Assembly: GCA_046346665.1 (NCBI GenBank)
Contig: JAXMHQ010000027.1
Location: forward strand, 1 to 64,000
Direction: 5' to 3'
Origin: JAXMHQ01 sp046346665
Lineage (GTDB): Bacteria > Verrucomicrobiota > Verrucomicrobiia > Limisphaerales > JAXMHQ01
DNA: 64,000 bases
In this document: positions 40,830 to 49,376 of the stretch, piece by piece
Layout: each line of letters opens with the position of its first letter
Numbering within the stretch: the first letter of the stretch is position 1
Translations under genes and position numbers: made by a program
Notes under the pieces: model-generated
What the model was told of the DNA's origin: nothing
The model's input: the letters and a program-made list of their open reading frames with translations, nothing else
Database searches by the model: none

Positions 40830-42133
40830 GGCTTCTCCGCTTCCGGTGTCACAAGAACTTTGTCCACGCGCTCGCCGTCCATGTCCAGCACTTCAAAGCG
40901 CCAGCCGCCAGTGGAAAAACATTTTCCCTCAGCCGCCGCACCGCTGAGCCGCGCACTGACATACGCGCCCAGTTTTTGCTTTGGAGCAGCTTCGCGGGCG
41001 ACAGACGCTTCCACTTCCAATTGCTCCCAGATCTTCGCCACCTCGAACGCCCCGTCCACGAGCCACGAGCCGTCGTCGCGCCGGCGCGCCTCGGGGCGCA
41101 GCCGCTCCTCAAGCGAGGGCAGTTCGCCGACGATGGCTTCGAGCACGTCCACCAGCGTGATCACGCCGAGGAAGTTGTTCCGTTTGTCCACCACAATGCC
41201 GATGTGTTGGCCGCTCGCCTTGAACGTTTCGAGCAAGGACGCAACCGACCGGTTGGCCGTCACGAATAGCGGAGCGACCATGAGATCAACGACATTCGGC
41301 ACGACGCCCACCGCGACGTTCGCGTAAACAGCCTTGACCGAAATCACACCCACGATGCGGTTGCGGTTGCTGTCATACACCGGAAAGTGGTTGTGCCCGG
41401 AGACCACGATCTTGTGCCATAGCGTCTCGGGGTTCTCATCGCGCCGGATGAAAATCACCTTGCCGCGCGGCGTCATGATGTCCGTCACGGGCCGCTGGTC
41501 GAACGCGAGAACCGATTCCACCATGCGCGGCTCGGCAGGATGGAAGACACCCGTGTGCGAGCCTTCCTGCATCAGCGATTTCACCTCGTCCTCAGACACG
41601 GTCGCTGGGGCTTTCGGCTTGACGCGCAACACGAACAACACCGCGTCGGTCACAACACCCAGCATCCAGATGACCGGCCGGGCAAGCCGGCTCAAAAGGT
41701 CGAGCGGACGCGCCATCAAGCCGGCGATGCGTTCCGGATTCGAAAGCGCCAGTCGTTTCGGGACGAGTTCGCCGATGACGAGCGACAGAAAAGTCAACGT
41801 CACCACCACCACACCCATACCGATGGCTTCGGCGTAAGGCGAGAGCGCGGGCCACTCAGCAAGCATCTTCGCAATCTCGCGGGCCAGGGTCGCGCCCCCG
41901 AACGCGCCAGCCAACAATCCCACAAGAGTGATGCCCACCTGAACGGAGGGCAGGAAGCGATTGGGCTCTTCAACCAGCTTGAGTGCCGCCCGCGCCCCGC
42001 GATCACCGCTGTCAGCCAGCATCCGCAACCGGCTCTTGCGCGATGAAACCATCGCCATCTCGGTCATCGCAAACACGCCATTCGCGAGGAAGAGCAACAA
42101 GATGATCACTAATTCAAAACTGATCGCATTCAT
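40826..42133 (-). CDS. CNNM/HlyC-CorC family membrane protein
   Basis: The 435-residue protein has an N-terminal DUF21 membrane domain with four helices (residues about 5-190), then two CBS domains (about 205-330; PVTDIMTPRGKVIFIRRDEN and IGIVVDKRNNFLGVITLVDV) and the C-terminal CorC_HlyC beta domain (about 345-430). The family includes magnesium/cobalt efflux proteins. It overlaps the downstream channel gene by four bases and starts 17 bases after the TerC gene, so all three are likely co-transcribed. Confidence 0.87.
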   Translation of the reverse strand: MNAISFELVIILLLFLANGVFAMTEMAMVSSRKSRLRMLADSGDRGARAALKLVEEPNRFLPSVQVGITLVGLLAGAFGGATLAREIAKMLAEWPALSPYAEAIGMGVVVVTLTFLSLVIGELVPKRLALSNPERIAGLMARPLDLLSRLARPVIWMLGVVTDAVLFVLRVKPKAPATVSEDEVKSLMQEGSHTGVFHPAEPRMVESVLAFDQRPVTDIMTPRGKVIFIRRDENPETLWHKIVVSGHNHFPVYDSNRNRIVGVISVKAVYANVAVGVVPNVVDLMVAPLFVTANRSVASLLETFKASGQHIGIVVDKRNNFLGVITLVDVLEAIVGELPSLEERLRPEARRRDDGSWLVDGAFEVAKIWEQLEVEASVAREAAPKQKLGAYVSARLSGAAAEGKCFSTGGWRFEVLDMDGERVDKVLVTPEAEKP

Positions 42134-42150
42134 GATTCAGGTAAGGCGCG

Positions 42151-43095
42151 TCACTCGTGCGCGCCGACGCATATGACTTTCGCCGTCTTTGGCTTCACCA
42201 ACGACCACACCACGCTCGTCGTGAGAATCAGGACGATCACGCCCAACGACACCAGCGTGTCAATCTTCCACGCCGTGTGCGCCAGAATCATCTTCACACC
42301 CACGAACGACAGCACCACGCCCAGGCCGATCTTCAGGTAATGGAATTTGTCCATCACGCCCGCCAGTGCGAAGTAGAGCGAGCGCAGGCCAAGGATCGCG
42401 AACACGTTCGACGTATAGACGATAAACGGATCCTTCGTGACCGCGAAGATCGCCGGGATGGAATCCACCGCGAAGATCAGGTCGGCGAATTCCACGAGCA
42501 ACAGCACCACGAACAGCGGCGTGGCCAGGCGCACGCCGTTCTCACGCACGAAGAACTTATCCCCGCGGTATTCTGGCGTCACCGGCATCAGCTTCTTGAA
42601 AAGCCGCACGACAGGATTCCGCTCGGGATGAATTTCCTCTTCGCGCTTCACGATCATCTTGATGCCGGTGAGGATCAGGAACGCGCCGAACACGTAGATG
42701 ATCCAGGCAAACTTCGCGATGAGCGCCGCACCCGCCGCGATCATGACAGCCCGCATGGCCAGCGCGCCAAGGATGCCCCAGAACAGCACCTTGTGCTGAT
42801 ACTTCGGCGGCACGGCGAAATAGGAGAACAACAGCGCGAACACGAACACGTTGTCCACGCTCAGCGATTTCTCGATAACGTAACCCGTGAAGAACTCCAG
42901 CGCCGCCTGCGACCCCGCGTAATGCCACAGGCCTGCGTTGAACAGGAGTGCCAGCACCACCCACACGCCCGTCCACGTGAGCGATTCGCGCAGCGAGACG
43001 ACGTGTGTCTTGCGATGGAACACGCCCAGGTCCAGCGCCAGCATCGCCAGCACGAAGGCGTTGAATCCGATCCAGAGCCAAAAATGTTCATTCAT
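42151..43095 (-). CDS. TerC/Alx-family integral membrane protein
   Basis: The 314-residue protein has about nine membrane helices with the family motifs EKSLSVDNVFVFALLF and VEFADLIFAVDSIPAIFAV, which hold acidic residues needed for metal handling. Alx/TerC proteins export manganese or take part in tellurite resistance. No yybP-ykoY-like leader is visible upstream. The gene overlaps the end of the PGPGW gene by eight bases. An old partial copy of its 5' end seems to lie at about 43405-43470. Confidence 0.87.
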   Translation of the reverse strand: MNEHFWLWIGFNAFVLAMLALDLGVFHRKTHVVSLRESLTWTGVWVVLALLFNAGLWHYAGSQAALEFFTGYVIEKSLSVDNVFVFALLFSYFAVPPKYQHKVLFWGILGALAMRAVMIAAGAALIAKFAWIIYVFGAFLILTGIKMIVKREEEIHPERNPVVRLFKKLMPVTPEYRGDKFFVRENGVRLATPLFVVLLLVEFADLIFAVDSIPAIFAVTKDPFIVYTSNVFAILGLRSLYFALAGVMDKFHYLKIGLGVVLSFVGVKMILAHTAWKIDTLVSLGVIVLILTTSVVWSLVKPKTAKVICVGAHE

Positions 43096-43369
43096 AGTTT
43101 CTGTTTAACGCGGACAAGGTAGTTGCATCCGATGGAAGAACTAGTCGGTTGAGTTTGCAAACAGATGCAGGTCTGTTCGGCAAAAGGGTTCTGTAGCGTT
43201 CGCGCAGCCAGTTCAGCCAGCGCCGGGCCCAAAGAAACTCGACGGCCAAAATCGCCAGCGCGGCGGGAATCACCACGATGGCCGGGCCCGGCAGAACGAG
43301 CATCGCCAACCCAGCAATGAGCAGGGCGCCGCCCAAGATCGCCACCAGACATTTTCGCAGGAGAATCAT
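43088..43369 (-). CDS. Small PGPGW-family membrane protein
   Basis: The 93-residue protein has two adjoining hydrophobic segments with LAMLVLPGPAIVVIPAALAI followed by LAVEFLWARRWLNWLRERY, the PGPGW family pattern. The C-terminal 30 residues are variable. The family is widespread but of unknown role. It ends inside the start of the TerC gene and is the first gene of that run. No clear ribosome site is seen upstream of the ATG at 43369. Confidence 0.65.
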   Translation of the reverse strand: MILLRKCLVAILGGALLIAGLAMLVLPGPAIVVIPAALAILAVEFLWARRWLNWLRERYRTLLPNRPASVCKLNRLVLPSDATTLSALNRNYE

Positions 43370-43672
43370 GCTGTGTTTACAAATTTGATCGGCCTTGAGG
43401 GAGACGCCCGGTCTCCATTGCGAGCATCGCGATGACGAACACGTTGCCCCGATCCAAAGCCGAATGTGTTAAGTCGCATTGTTTTGTTTCACGCCACAAA
43501 ACTAGCCGCGTCCGCCGGGGCCTCTAATCGATAATTCAGAAGCCATTGTTAGGATTTGCCGAAGAGTGGGCGGAGGAGGCTGAAGACCGCCATCTCAGGA
43601 CCCGGGTGATCTGGTGGCCGTAAAAGAACCCTCGATCGCGTTGCGGGCCGACGCTTGCCTGACCGAATATTC
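43370..43672. other. Intergenic region with decayed terC-like fragment
   Basis: The 303 bases contain no supported gene. Bases 43405-43470 resemble the 5' end of the terC gene (43030-43095) on the same strand: GCGAGCATCGCGATGACGAA versus GCCAGCATCGCCAGCACGAA, and CCGATCCAAAGCC versus CCGATCCAGAGCC. On the minus strand they read FGLWIG, then NVFVIAMLAMETG after a small gap. The rest shows nothing I recognise. Confidence 0.5.
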
Positions 43673-44869
43673 CTATCGGGCGGGGCGGGTGGAGGCGCGG
43701 CGGACGCGCCTGACGCGTTGCACGAACCGGTCCTTGCGCAAGTGCCACACCTGCAACTTGAGCGCCGCCAACTCCGAATCGAAACGCGCAAACAACCAGT
43801 AGGCGAAACGCTGCTTGAGCCGTTGCCACCATGTGCGGCCATGCTTCAGCGCTTCCCGCGTGATTGGAGTCGCCCGCTGGGCCAGGTCGGCATCGAACTG
43901 TTGGCGTGCGGTGACCGCCAGGGTGGCGTCCTGAATGCGCAACATGATCTCAAAGTTGATGCGTAAGCTGCGCGGATCGAGGTTCGAGGAACCGACGAAC
44001 ACGATGTCATCCACCACGATCAGTTTCGCGTGAAGCACTTGGGGCTGGTATTCCCAAATTTCGATGCCCTGGTTCAACAGGCGCCGGTAGAGCGAACGGG
44101 ACGCGCATTGCATCAACGGCACATCGCTCTTGCCGGCCAGCAGCACGCGCACCCGGGCCCCGCGGGCCACCGCTTGGGCAAGATGATGCCTCATGCGGTG
44201 GGAGGGCAGAAAATACGCCGAGGTGATCGCCACATCTTTCGCGCGGACCAGATCCTGCCGCAACGCCTCACGCAACGGATTGCGCCCCAGGCCCGGTTTG
44301 ATGAACAGTACCTGAACCCCGGCTCCGCACTCCACTCGCACCCGTTGACTGAAACCGCCCGTTGGGAACTTCCAGCGTTGTTCGACCGCTCGCTCCCATT
44401 GCCGGTCGAACTCGGCCTCCAGCACTCCGGCCACCTCTCCCTGCACGCTCACCCCGCCATCGCGCCACCCCGTCGTGATGCCGTCGCCACAGTATTCCGG
44501 TGCGATATTGCATCCGCCTACGAACGCCATGCGCCCGTCCATGATCAGTAGTTTCCTGTGGTCCCGGAAGGAAAACGAGCGCAAGCGCAGCTCGTTGAAC
44601 CACCGCATCGCCCCACCCGACTCCACCAGGCCGCCAAAATAATCACGCGGCAACTGATACGAGCCTATTCCGTCCACCAGCAACCGCACGCGCACTCCGC
44701 GCCGCGCCGCCGCCGTCAACGCCTCTCGGAACTGCCGGCCAATGTCCGAATCGCGGAAGATAAAGGTCTCCATGACCACGGACGATTGTGCCGCTGCGAT
44801 GGCGGCCAACTTCGCTTCCAGCAGGCTCCGCCCGGTTCCATGCCATGTGAAACAGTGGTCCTCGGCCAT
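43673..44869 (-). CDS. Cardiolipin synthase-like phospholipase D protein
   Basis: The 398-residue protein has two HKD motifs: His104-Lys106-Asp111 in FRDHRKLLIMDGRMAFVGG and His280 in LHAKLIVVDDIVFVGSSN. The spacing and the IRINFEI-like segment (RSLRINFEIMLRI) are those of cardiolipin synthases, which join two phosphatidylglycerols. The N-terminal membrane helices of ClsA are missing, so it is of the short ClsB type. The C-terminus is very basic. I chose ATG 44869 over the TTG seven codons upstream. Confidence 0.85.
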   Translation of the reverse strand: MAEDHCFTWHGTGRSLLEAKLAAIAAAQSSVVMETFIFRDSDIGRQFREALTAAARRGVRVRLLVDGIGSYQLPRDYFGGLVESGGAMRWFNELRLRSFSFRDHRKLLIMDGRMAFVGGCNIAPEYCGDGITTGWRDGGVSVQGEVAGVLEAEFDRQWERAVEQRWKFPTGGFSQRVRVECGAGVQVLFIKPGLGRNPLREALRQDLVRAKDVAITSAYFLPSHRMRHHLAQAVARGARVRVLLAGKSDVPLMQCASRSLYRRLLNQGIEIWEYQPQVLHAKLIVVDDIVFVGSSNLDPRSLRINFEIMLRIQDATLAVTARQQFDADLAQRATPITREALKHGRTWWQRLKQRFAYWLFARFDSELAALKLQVWHLRKDRFVQRVRRVRRASTRPAR

Positions 44870-45084
44870 AGGGGCACGAGGGTGGCGCAAAACAGGCGGC
44901 GCGACAACCGGATTGAGGAGGAGAGGGCCGGCGTGAGGGCTAATTCAATCGAGGAGATGCCGAGCTCCGACCGTGATTGCGATTCAATCCTGATTCATGT
45001 GCATCCGTGTCCATTCGTGATTGCCTCGGCGTCTCTGTGTCTCCGCGGTGATCCATTTGGTGCACTTCGCGGTTGGCCGCAAAG
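44870..45084. repeat. Intergenic region with degenerate CCGTGTCCAT words
   Basis: Bases 44995-45060 contain CATCCGTGTCCATTCGTG and GTCTCTGTGTCTCCGCGGTG, remnants of the CACGGAT and GCAGAGAC repeat families seen at 35.4-35.8 kb. No gene is supported. Confidence 0.45.
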
Positions 45085-45333
45085 TCATTCGTTCAATCCG
45101 CCGCGCTGCCACGGCGTAACGAATTGGAACGGCGCGCCGGCCCGGGCGTAGAGGTCACGGGCGACCGCAGCCGAACCGCGGCGGGCGGCGCGAAGTTCGC
45201 GTCGCGTCGCGCGCACGGCCGGACCGAGGACCTGTTTCGAGACGTTCACCGCCCGCCCCGGCATGGACGCGGCCAGGGACAGGGCGTCGGCCGGAATGTC
45301 GGCCAGCGACTTCAGGATGAGTTTCGGTTTCAT
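45085..45333 (-). CDS. Small basic protein, unknown
   Basis: The frame codes for 82 residues (MKPKLILKSLADIPADALSL...) rich in Ala and Arg, with no membrane segment or motif. It lies between cls and the HPF-like gene on the same strand. The ATG at 45333 is preceded by GTTGTTTGTTGATGG-type low-complexity sequence with no clear ribosome site. It may be a real small gene, because it has no stop and the same codon bias as neighbours, but evidence is thin. Confidence 0.35.
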   Translation of the reverse strand: MKPKLILKSLADIPADALSLAASMPGRAVNVSKQVLGPAVRATRRELRAARRGSAAVARDLYARAGAPFQFVTPWQRGGLNE

Positions 45334-45378
45334 GACTTGTTGTTTGTTGATGGTTGATCGTTGTTCGTTGATTGATTT

Positions 45379-45717
45379 TCACCCGCCACGGCGGGACTTG
45401 AGGTTGCCCTTGAGCCGCTGCAATCGCTTGGTGGCGCGGGCGGTGATCTGCTCGCGCAGTTGCGTCATAGCCTTGGCAAATGCGGCGCGCAACGTGTGGT
45501 CGCGGCTCTCGGCGAACACGTCCGGCCCGGGCGTCACCAGATGCACGTGGACTTGAAACGCAGGGCTGGCGTTTTCCAGCCGGACGAGCCGGACATTGGC
45601 TTCGTCAATCTGCCGCGTTGCGCCGAGCGCACGGAGTTGTTTGTCCACCCAGGCATCCATCCTGTCGAGCGGGCGGATGTTGAGGTGTTGCACATTCATT
45701 CTCATGGTCGTCGTCAT
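45379..45717 (-). CDS. HPF/RaiA-like ribosome hibernation factor
   Basis: The 112-residue protein shows the short HPF fold: NVQHLNIRPLDRMDAWVDKQ, an alternating beta segment (ANVRLVRLENASPAFQVHVH), a loop with TPGPDVFAESRDHTLRAAF, then a helix and a basic tail. Family members bind the 30S subunit in stationary phase. Three in-frame ATGs (45717, 45705, 45699) are possible starts. The neighbouring genes are membrane and stress functions, in line with a survival role. The similarity is moderate. Confidence 0.6.
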   Translation of the reverse strand: MTTTMRMNVQHLNIRPLDRMDAWVDKQLRALGATRQIDEANVRLVRLENASPAFQVHVHLVTPGPDVFAESRDHTLRAAFAKAMTQLREQITARATKRLQRLKGNLKSRRGG

Positions 45718-45742
45718 CGTATTTGTGTTTGATGGTTTGGGT

Positions 45743-46435
45743 TTATCCCCGCGACCGGTTGCCGCCCGCCAGCAAGGGCAGCAAGTGCCAGAGGAAATAA
45801 GCGAGCGAGGTGATGAACGCCGCCACGTATGTCCACGCCGCCGCATCGAGAACCTTCCTCACGCCAGCGGCTTCTTCGCCAGGCGCGATGAATCCGAAGT
45901 CGGCCAACACCGCCTTGGCGCGACGGGAAGCGTCGAACTCCACCGGCAGCGTGACAAGGTTGAACAGCATGATCACGCCCCACGCCACCGCCATCAGCAT
46001 CGCGCCGGTCAGCGGCTGGATCAGACCCGTGAACAGGCCGAGCGCCGGCAGCAACATCACGACATGGTTCGCGTAGGTCGTAATGCCCACCGCCGCCATG
46101 CGCCAATGCAACGGCTTGTACGCCAGCGCATGCTGGATCGCGTGGCCGGCCTCGTGCGCGGCAACGCCGAGCGCCGCAGGCGTGCGCCCGTGGAAGTTGT
46201 CCGGCGAAAGCACGAGCCGTTTGTGCAACGGATCGTAGTGGTCGCCGAGCATGCCTTCACCCTCGGTGATCTCGACGTCGCAGATGCGTTTGCGCCGGAG
46301 GATTTCCGCCGCCACTTCCGCGCCGGTAAATCCGGAGCGCACCACGCCCTGGTTGTAGCGGGCATAGACCGACTTCACGCGCCATGCCGCCCAGAGCGAG
46401 AGCGCCATTGTGCCGATGAACAGTATCCAAATCAT
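45743..46435 (-). CDS. Membrane zinc metallopeptidase (YugP-like)
   Basis: The 230-residue protein has an N-terminal helix (WILFIGTMALSLWAAW), a soluble segment, the zinc motif AAHEAGHAIQHA at about residue 92, then two membrane helix pairs (NHVVMLLPALGLFTGL, LMAVAWGVIMLFNLV) and EFDASRRAK, which holds the third zinc ligand. This is the Peptidase_Mx/YugP family of unknown substrate. It ends 25 bases ahead of the HPF-like gene. Confidence 0.85.
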   Translation of the reverse strand: MIWILFIGTMALSLWAAWRVKSVYARYNQGVVRSGFTGAEVAAEILRRKRICDVEITEGEGMLGDHYDPLHKRLVLSPDNFHGRTPAALGVAAHEAGHAIQHALAYKPLHWRMAAVGITTYANHVVMLLPALGLFTGLIQPLTGAMLMAVAWGVIMLFNLVTLPVEFDASRRAKAVLADFGFIAPGEEAAGVRKVLDAAAWTYVAAFITSLAYFLWHLLPLLAGGNRSRG

Positions 46436-46782
46436 AACGTGCCTTTCTCTTTTCGTTTCCGCACCGCCGAGAGGCTCTCCTTGACCTCCAGCCCCCGGGC
46501 GGTGTTCACGCGTGACAATAGGCCCGGCGGCGCGTGCCGACTAATATGCGGTTCCGAATGGACGCTTCGGTTAATCCGAAGCAAACTGTCGGCGCATGGA
46601 ATGGCTGAATTATCACCAAACCGGCCTGCTGCATCAAAACGCGCTGGTAAGATCCAGTGAACCCCTTGGTGTTCTTCGTGTCCTTCGTGGTGAACCGGCC
46701 TTCGAAGTAAAGTCCGGCTTTGCGGTGAAACCCCCCTTGCAGTCCGGGCCCGCTTCTGCTACAGATTAGCCATTCCTGGAGC
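46436..46782. other. Intergenic region upstream of tRNA-Gly
   Basis: No gene is supported. At 46666-46694 is a TTGGTGTTCTTCGTGTCCTT repeat of the type scattered in such genomes. The last 50 bases hold the tRNA-Gly promoter. The remainder shows nothing I recognise. Confidence 0.5.
46737..46765 (+). promoter_or_regulatory. Promoter of tRNA-Gly
   Basis: TTGCAG (46737-46742) and TACAGA (46760-46765) are 17 bases apart, and the tRNA begins 18 bases downstream. The pseudo-copy at 39.7 kb keeps the -35 but has TGCAGA instead of TACAGA. Confidence 0.4.
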
Positions 46783-46856
46783 GCGGGTGTGGTTCAGTGG
46801 TAGAATGCGGGCTTCCCAAGCCTGAGATGAGGGTTCGATTCCCTTCACCCGCTCCA
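46783..46856 (+). tRNA. tRNA-Gly (CCC anticodon)
   Basis: The cloverleaf has acceptor GCGGGTG/CACCCGC, a D arm with GGTTCAGTGGTAGAA, an anticodon arm CGGGC-TTCCCAA-GCCTG (anticodon CCC), the T arm GAGGGTTCGATTCCCTT, a discriminator T and encoded CCA. It is intact, unlike its partner at 39745-39859. Confidence 0.94.
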
Positions 46857-47186
46857 ATCTTCAGCTCGCGATCTCGGCGAAATCGGCTCAGGGCTCATCC
46901 CGCTGACACAGCGCCCCCCGACTCCACCAGCGCGCCGTCGCCCCGGCTCTCGCCAAACAGGCAACCCCATCCTCGATCCGTCGCCGGAGCCCGCCCAGGG
47001 GCGCTGGAGCCAAATGCCCCCGGAAAACACAGGCGGTTTGATGACGGCAGGTGACAAGTATAGCAATTCGCCGGTCAAGTTCCCTCGGAATCCGCCGATT
47101 ACCCCCTCGGCAGCTTGTGGGGAGAGGCTATGGGTTCAGTTGCCTCCCCAACGCAAACCCTGCTGTAACAACAACTCGGGCAAATA
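46857..47186. other. Intergenic region upstream of cheW
   Basis: No gene is supported in these 330 bases. The only signal I see is the sigma28-like promoter at 47075-47101. A run near 47121 (GTGGGGAGAGGC ... GCCTCCCCAAC) can form a short hairpin. Confidence 0.5.
47075..47101 (+). promoter_or_regulatory. Sigma28 (FliA)-type promoter of the cheW operon
   Basis: TCAAGTTC (47075-47082), an exact 11-base spacer and GCCGATTA (47094-47101) match the flagellar sigma consensus TAAAGTTT-N11-GCCGATAA at 13 of 16 positions. The cheW ATG is 86 bases downstream. Confidence 0.65.
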
Positions 47187-47705
47187 ATGGTTATGGCTAC
47201 AGACCTTCACGAACGCGCTCTCGGCACTACCCAGAAGCTTTCGGGCAAGTACCTCACCTTCACTCTCCAGCAGGAATCCTACGGCATCGATGTCCTCCAG
47301 GTGCGGGAAATCATCCGGCTCACCGACATCACCGCCGTCCCCCAGATGCCCGCCTACGTCAAAGGCGTCATCAACCTGCGCGGCAAAATCATACCCGTCA
47401 TTGACCTGCGATTGCGCTTCGGCTTCGCCAACGTCGATAACACCGAGCAAACTTGCATCATCGTCGTCCAGGTCAAACTCCCCGACGGCAAACTCACCCA
47501 GATGGGGCTCATCGTCGACGGCGTCGAGGAAGTCATCAACATCGCCGCGGGCGACATCGAGGAAACCCCGGATTTCGGCTCCCAGATCACCACGGATTAC
47601 ATCCTCGGCATGGCCAAAGTGAAAGGCGAAGTCAAAACCCTGCTCAAGATCGACCGCGTCCTCGGCGCCGAAGCCCTGGAACACATCCGGCAGGCTGTCC
47701 GCTGA
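47187..47705 (+). CDS. cheW: CheW chemotaxis coupling protein
   Basis: The 172-residue protein shows the CheW SH3-like pair of domains: YLTFTLQQESYGIDVLQVRE, then MPAYVKGVINLRGKIIPVID, which contains the NLRG motif for receptor and CheA contact, then MGLIVDGVEEVINI. CheW links MCPs to CheA. It is directly ahead of two MCP genes in one run, behind a sigma28-like promoter. CheA, CheB, CheR and CheY are not in the window. ATG at 47187 or 47193 could be used. Confidence 0.93.
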   Translation: MVMATDLHERALGTTQKLSGKYLTFTLQQESYGIDVLQVREIIRLTDITAVPQMPAYVKGVINLRGKIIPVIDLRLRFGFANVDNTEQTCIIVVQVKLPDGKLTQMGLIVDGVEEVINIAAGDIEETPDFGSQITTDYILGMAKVKGEVKTLLKIDRVLGAEALEHIRQAVR

Positions 47706-47732
47706 ATCCACTCCGCATTCTGACGGGCACCT

Positions 47733-49364
47733 ATGACTAACACTAACTGGACCATCAAACGCCGCATCATCACCGGTTTCGCCGCCCTGCTTCTGCTGGT
47801 CTGCGTCATCGGAGCCTGTTCGTTCGTCCTGTTCGGACGCATGAAAGTCCAGACCCACACGCTCGACTCCGACGCGCTGCCGGGACTGCAGGCCGCTTCT
47901 GAAATCAACAACTCGGCGTCGGACGTCGAAATAGCCTCGCTTCACGCGCTGCTATCCAAAACCCCGGAGGAACAGGCCCGTTACGAATCCGTCATCCAGT
48001 CACTCCGGGACAAGACCCTCCAGGCCATGGATGTCTATGACAAATCCATCAGCCATGCGGACGATCGCGCCCTGTTCGAGCAAATGAAGCAGGCCCGTGA
48101 CAATTATGTCGCTGCGCGCATCAAACTTTTTGAACTTGTCCACGCGGGAAAAACCGAGGATGCCCTCGCCTTCAGCCGTGCGACCGTCACGCCCGCGTAC
48201 AATGCCTATAGCGACCTGATCGACAAAATCCTGGGGTACAATCTGCAAAACGCGAACGTCGCGACCGACAGATGCGCCGCCGCCGTGGTCCAGGCGGGAT
48301 GGATCACCAACGGCCTCGTGCTGGCCGTGCTCGTGTTGGGCATCGTCCTCGCGTGGATGATTGTCAGCGGTCTAAACCGCGCCCTGTCCAGCCTGGCCTC
48401 CACCCTTAACGAAGGCGCCGTCCAGGTTTCCTCCGCCGCGACCCAGGTCTCCTCTTCCAGCCAGTCCCTCGCCGAGGGCTCGAGCGAACAGGCCGCCTCC
48501 ATCGAGGAAACCAGCGCGTCCCTCGAGGAACTCGCCAGCATGACCCGCCGCAATGCGGAGAATGCCCAAAAAGCCAACGACCTCGCCAAGGCCGCCCGCC
48601 AGGCCGCCGATCGAGGGGTCGAAAACATGCAGTCCATGACCAGCGCCGTCGATGCCATCAAACATTCGAGCGATGACATCGCCAAAATTATCAAAACCAT
48701 CGACGAAATCGCTTTCCAGACGAATATTCTCGCTCTGAACGCCGCGGTCGAAGCCGCCCGCGCCGGCGAAGCCGGCATGGGTTTCGCCGTTGTCGCCGAC
48801 GAGGTCCGCAATCTCGCCCAGCGCTCCGCCCAGGCCGCCAAGGAAACCGCCGGCAAAATCGAGGGCGCCATCCATAACACCACCCAGGGCGTCGAACTCA
48901 GCGCCAAAGTCGCCGAAGTCCTCGGCGATATCGCCTCCAAAGCCCGCCAGGTCGACGACCTCGCCGCCGAGGTCGCCAACGCCTCCCGCGAACAGACCCA
49001 GGGAATCACGCAGATCAACACCGCCATCAGCGAAATGGACAAGGTCACCCAGCGCAACGCCGCGAACGCCGAGGAAAGCGCCGCCGCCGCGCAGGAACTC
49101 AACGCCCAGTCCATGACCATGAAGGATTCCGTCGCGAAGCTGGCGCATCTCGTCAACGGCGGAACCGCCGCGGGCCAGGTCGGGTCGGCGCGAGCCTCCA
49201 CAAAACCCGCCCCGCGCACAACCTCTGCCCAGCATCGCAACACCCCGGCCCCCGCACGGTCCGGCCAGGCCGCCCCCGCCCCGCAACCCGCCAGGCACCC
49301 CGCACCCGGCGCGGCGGATAAGCGCAACCAAATCCCGCTCGAAGACGCTTTTAAAGACTTCTGA
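47733..49364 (+). CDS. Methyl-accepting chemotaxis protein with four-helix-bundle sensor
   Basis: The 543-residue protein has TM1 at about residues 12-34, a helical periplasmic domain of the 4HB_MCP type, TM2 at about 186-208 and the cytoplasmic signalling hairpin, with the tip (EIAFQTNILALNAAVEAARA) near residue 324. It ends QIPLEDAFKDF, a tail shared with the 59.4-kb MCP and possibly a tether for adaptation enzymes. It follows cheW after 27 bases. The ligand is unknown. Confidence 0.9.
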   Translation: MTNTNWTIKRRIITGFAALLLLVCVIGACSFVLFGRMKVQTHTLDSDALPGLQAASEINNSASDVEIASLHALLSKTPEEQARYESVIQSLRDKTLQAMDVYDKSISHADDRALFEQMKQARDNYVAARIKLFELVHAGKTEDALAFSRATVTPAYNAYSDLIDKILGYNLQNANVATDRCAAAVVQAGWITNGLVLAVLVLGIVLAWMIVSGLNRALSSLASTLNEGAVQVSSAATQVSSSSQSLAEGSSEQAASIEETSASLEELASMTRRNAENAQKANDLAKAARQAADRGVENMQSMTSAVDAIKHSSDDIAKIIKTIDEIAFQTNILALNAAVEAARAGEAGMGFAVVADEVRNLAQRSAQAAKETAGKIEGAIHNTTQGVELSAKVAEVLGDIASKARQVDDLAAEVANASREQTQGITQINTAISEMDKVTQRNAANAEESAAAAQELNAQSMTMKDSVAKLAHLVNGGTAAGQVGSARASTKPAPRTTSAQHRNTPAPARSGQAAPAPQPARHPAPGAADKRNQIPLEDAFKDF

Positions 49365-49376
49365 GCGCTCCGCGCC

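Noticed and set aside
43096..43400. yybP-ykoY manganese riboswitch ahead of terC
   Set aside because: The gene directly upstream (PGPGW) overlaps terC, and no conserved loop pair of that riboswitch is visible.
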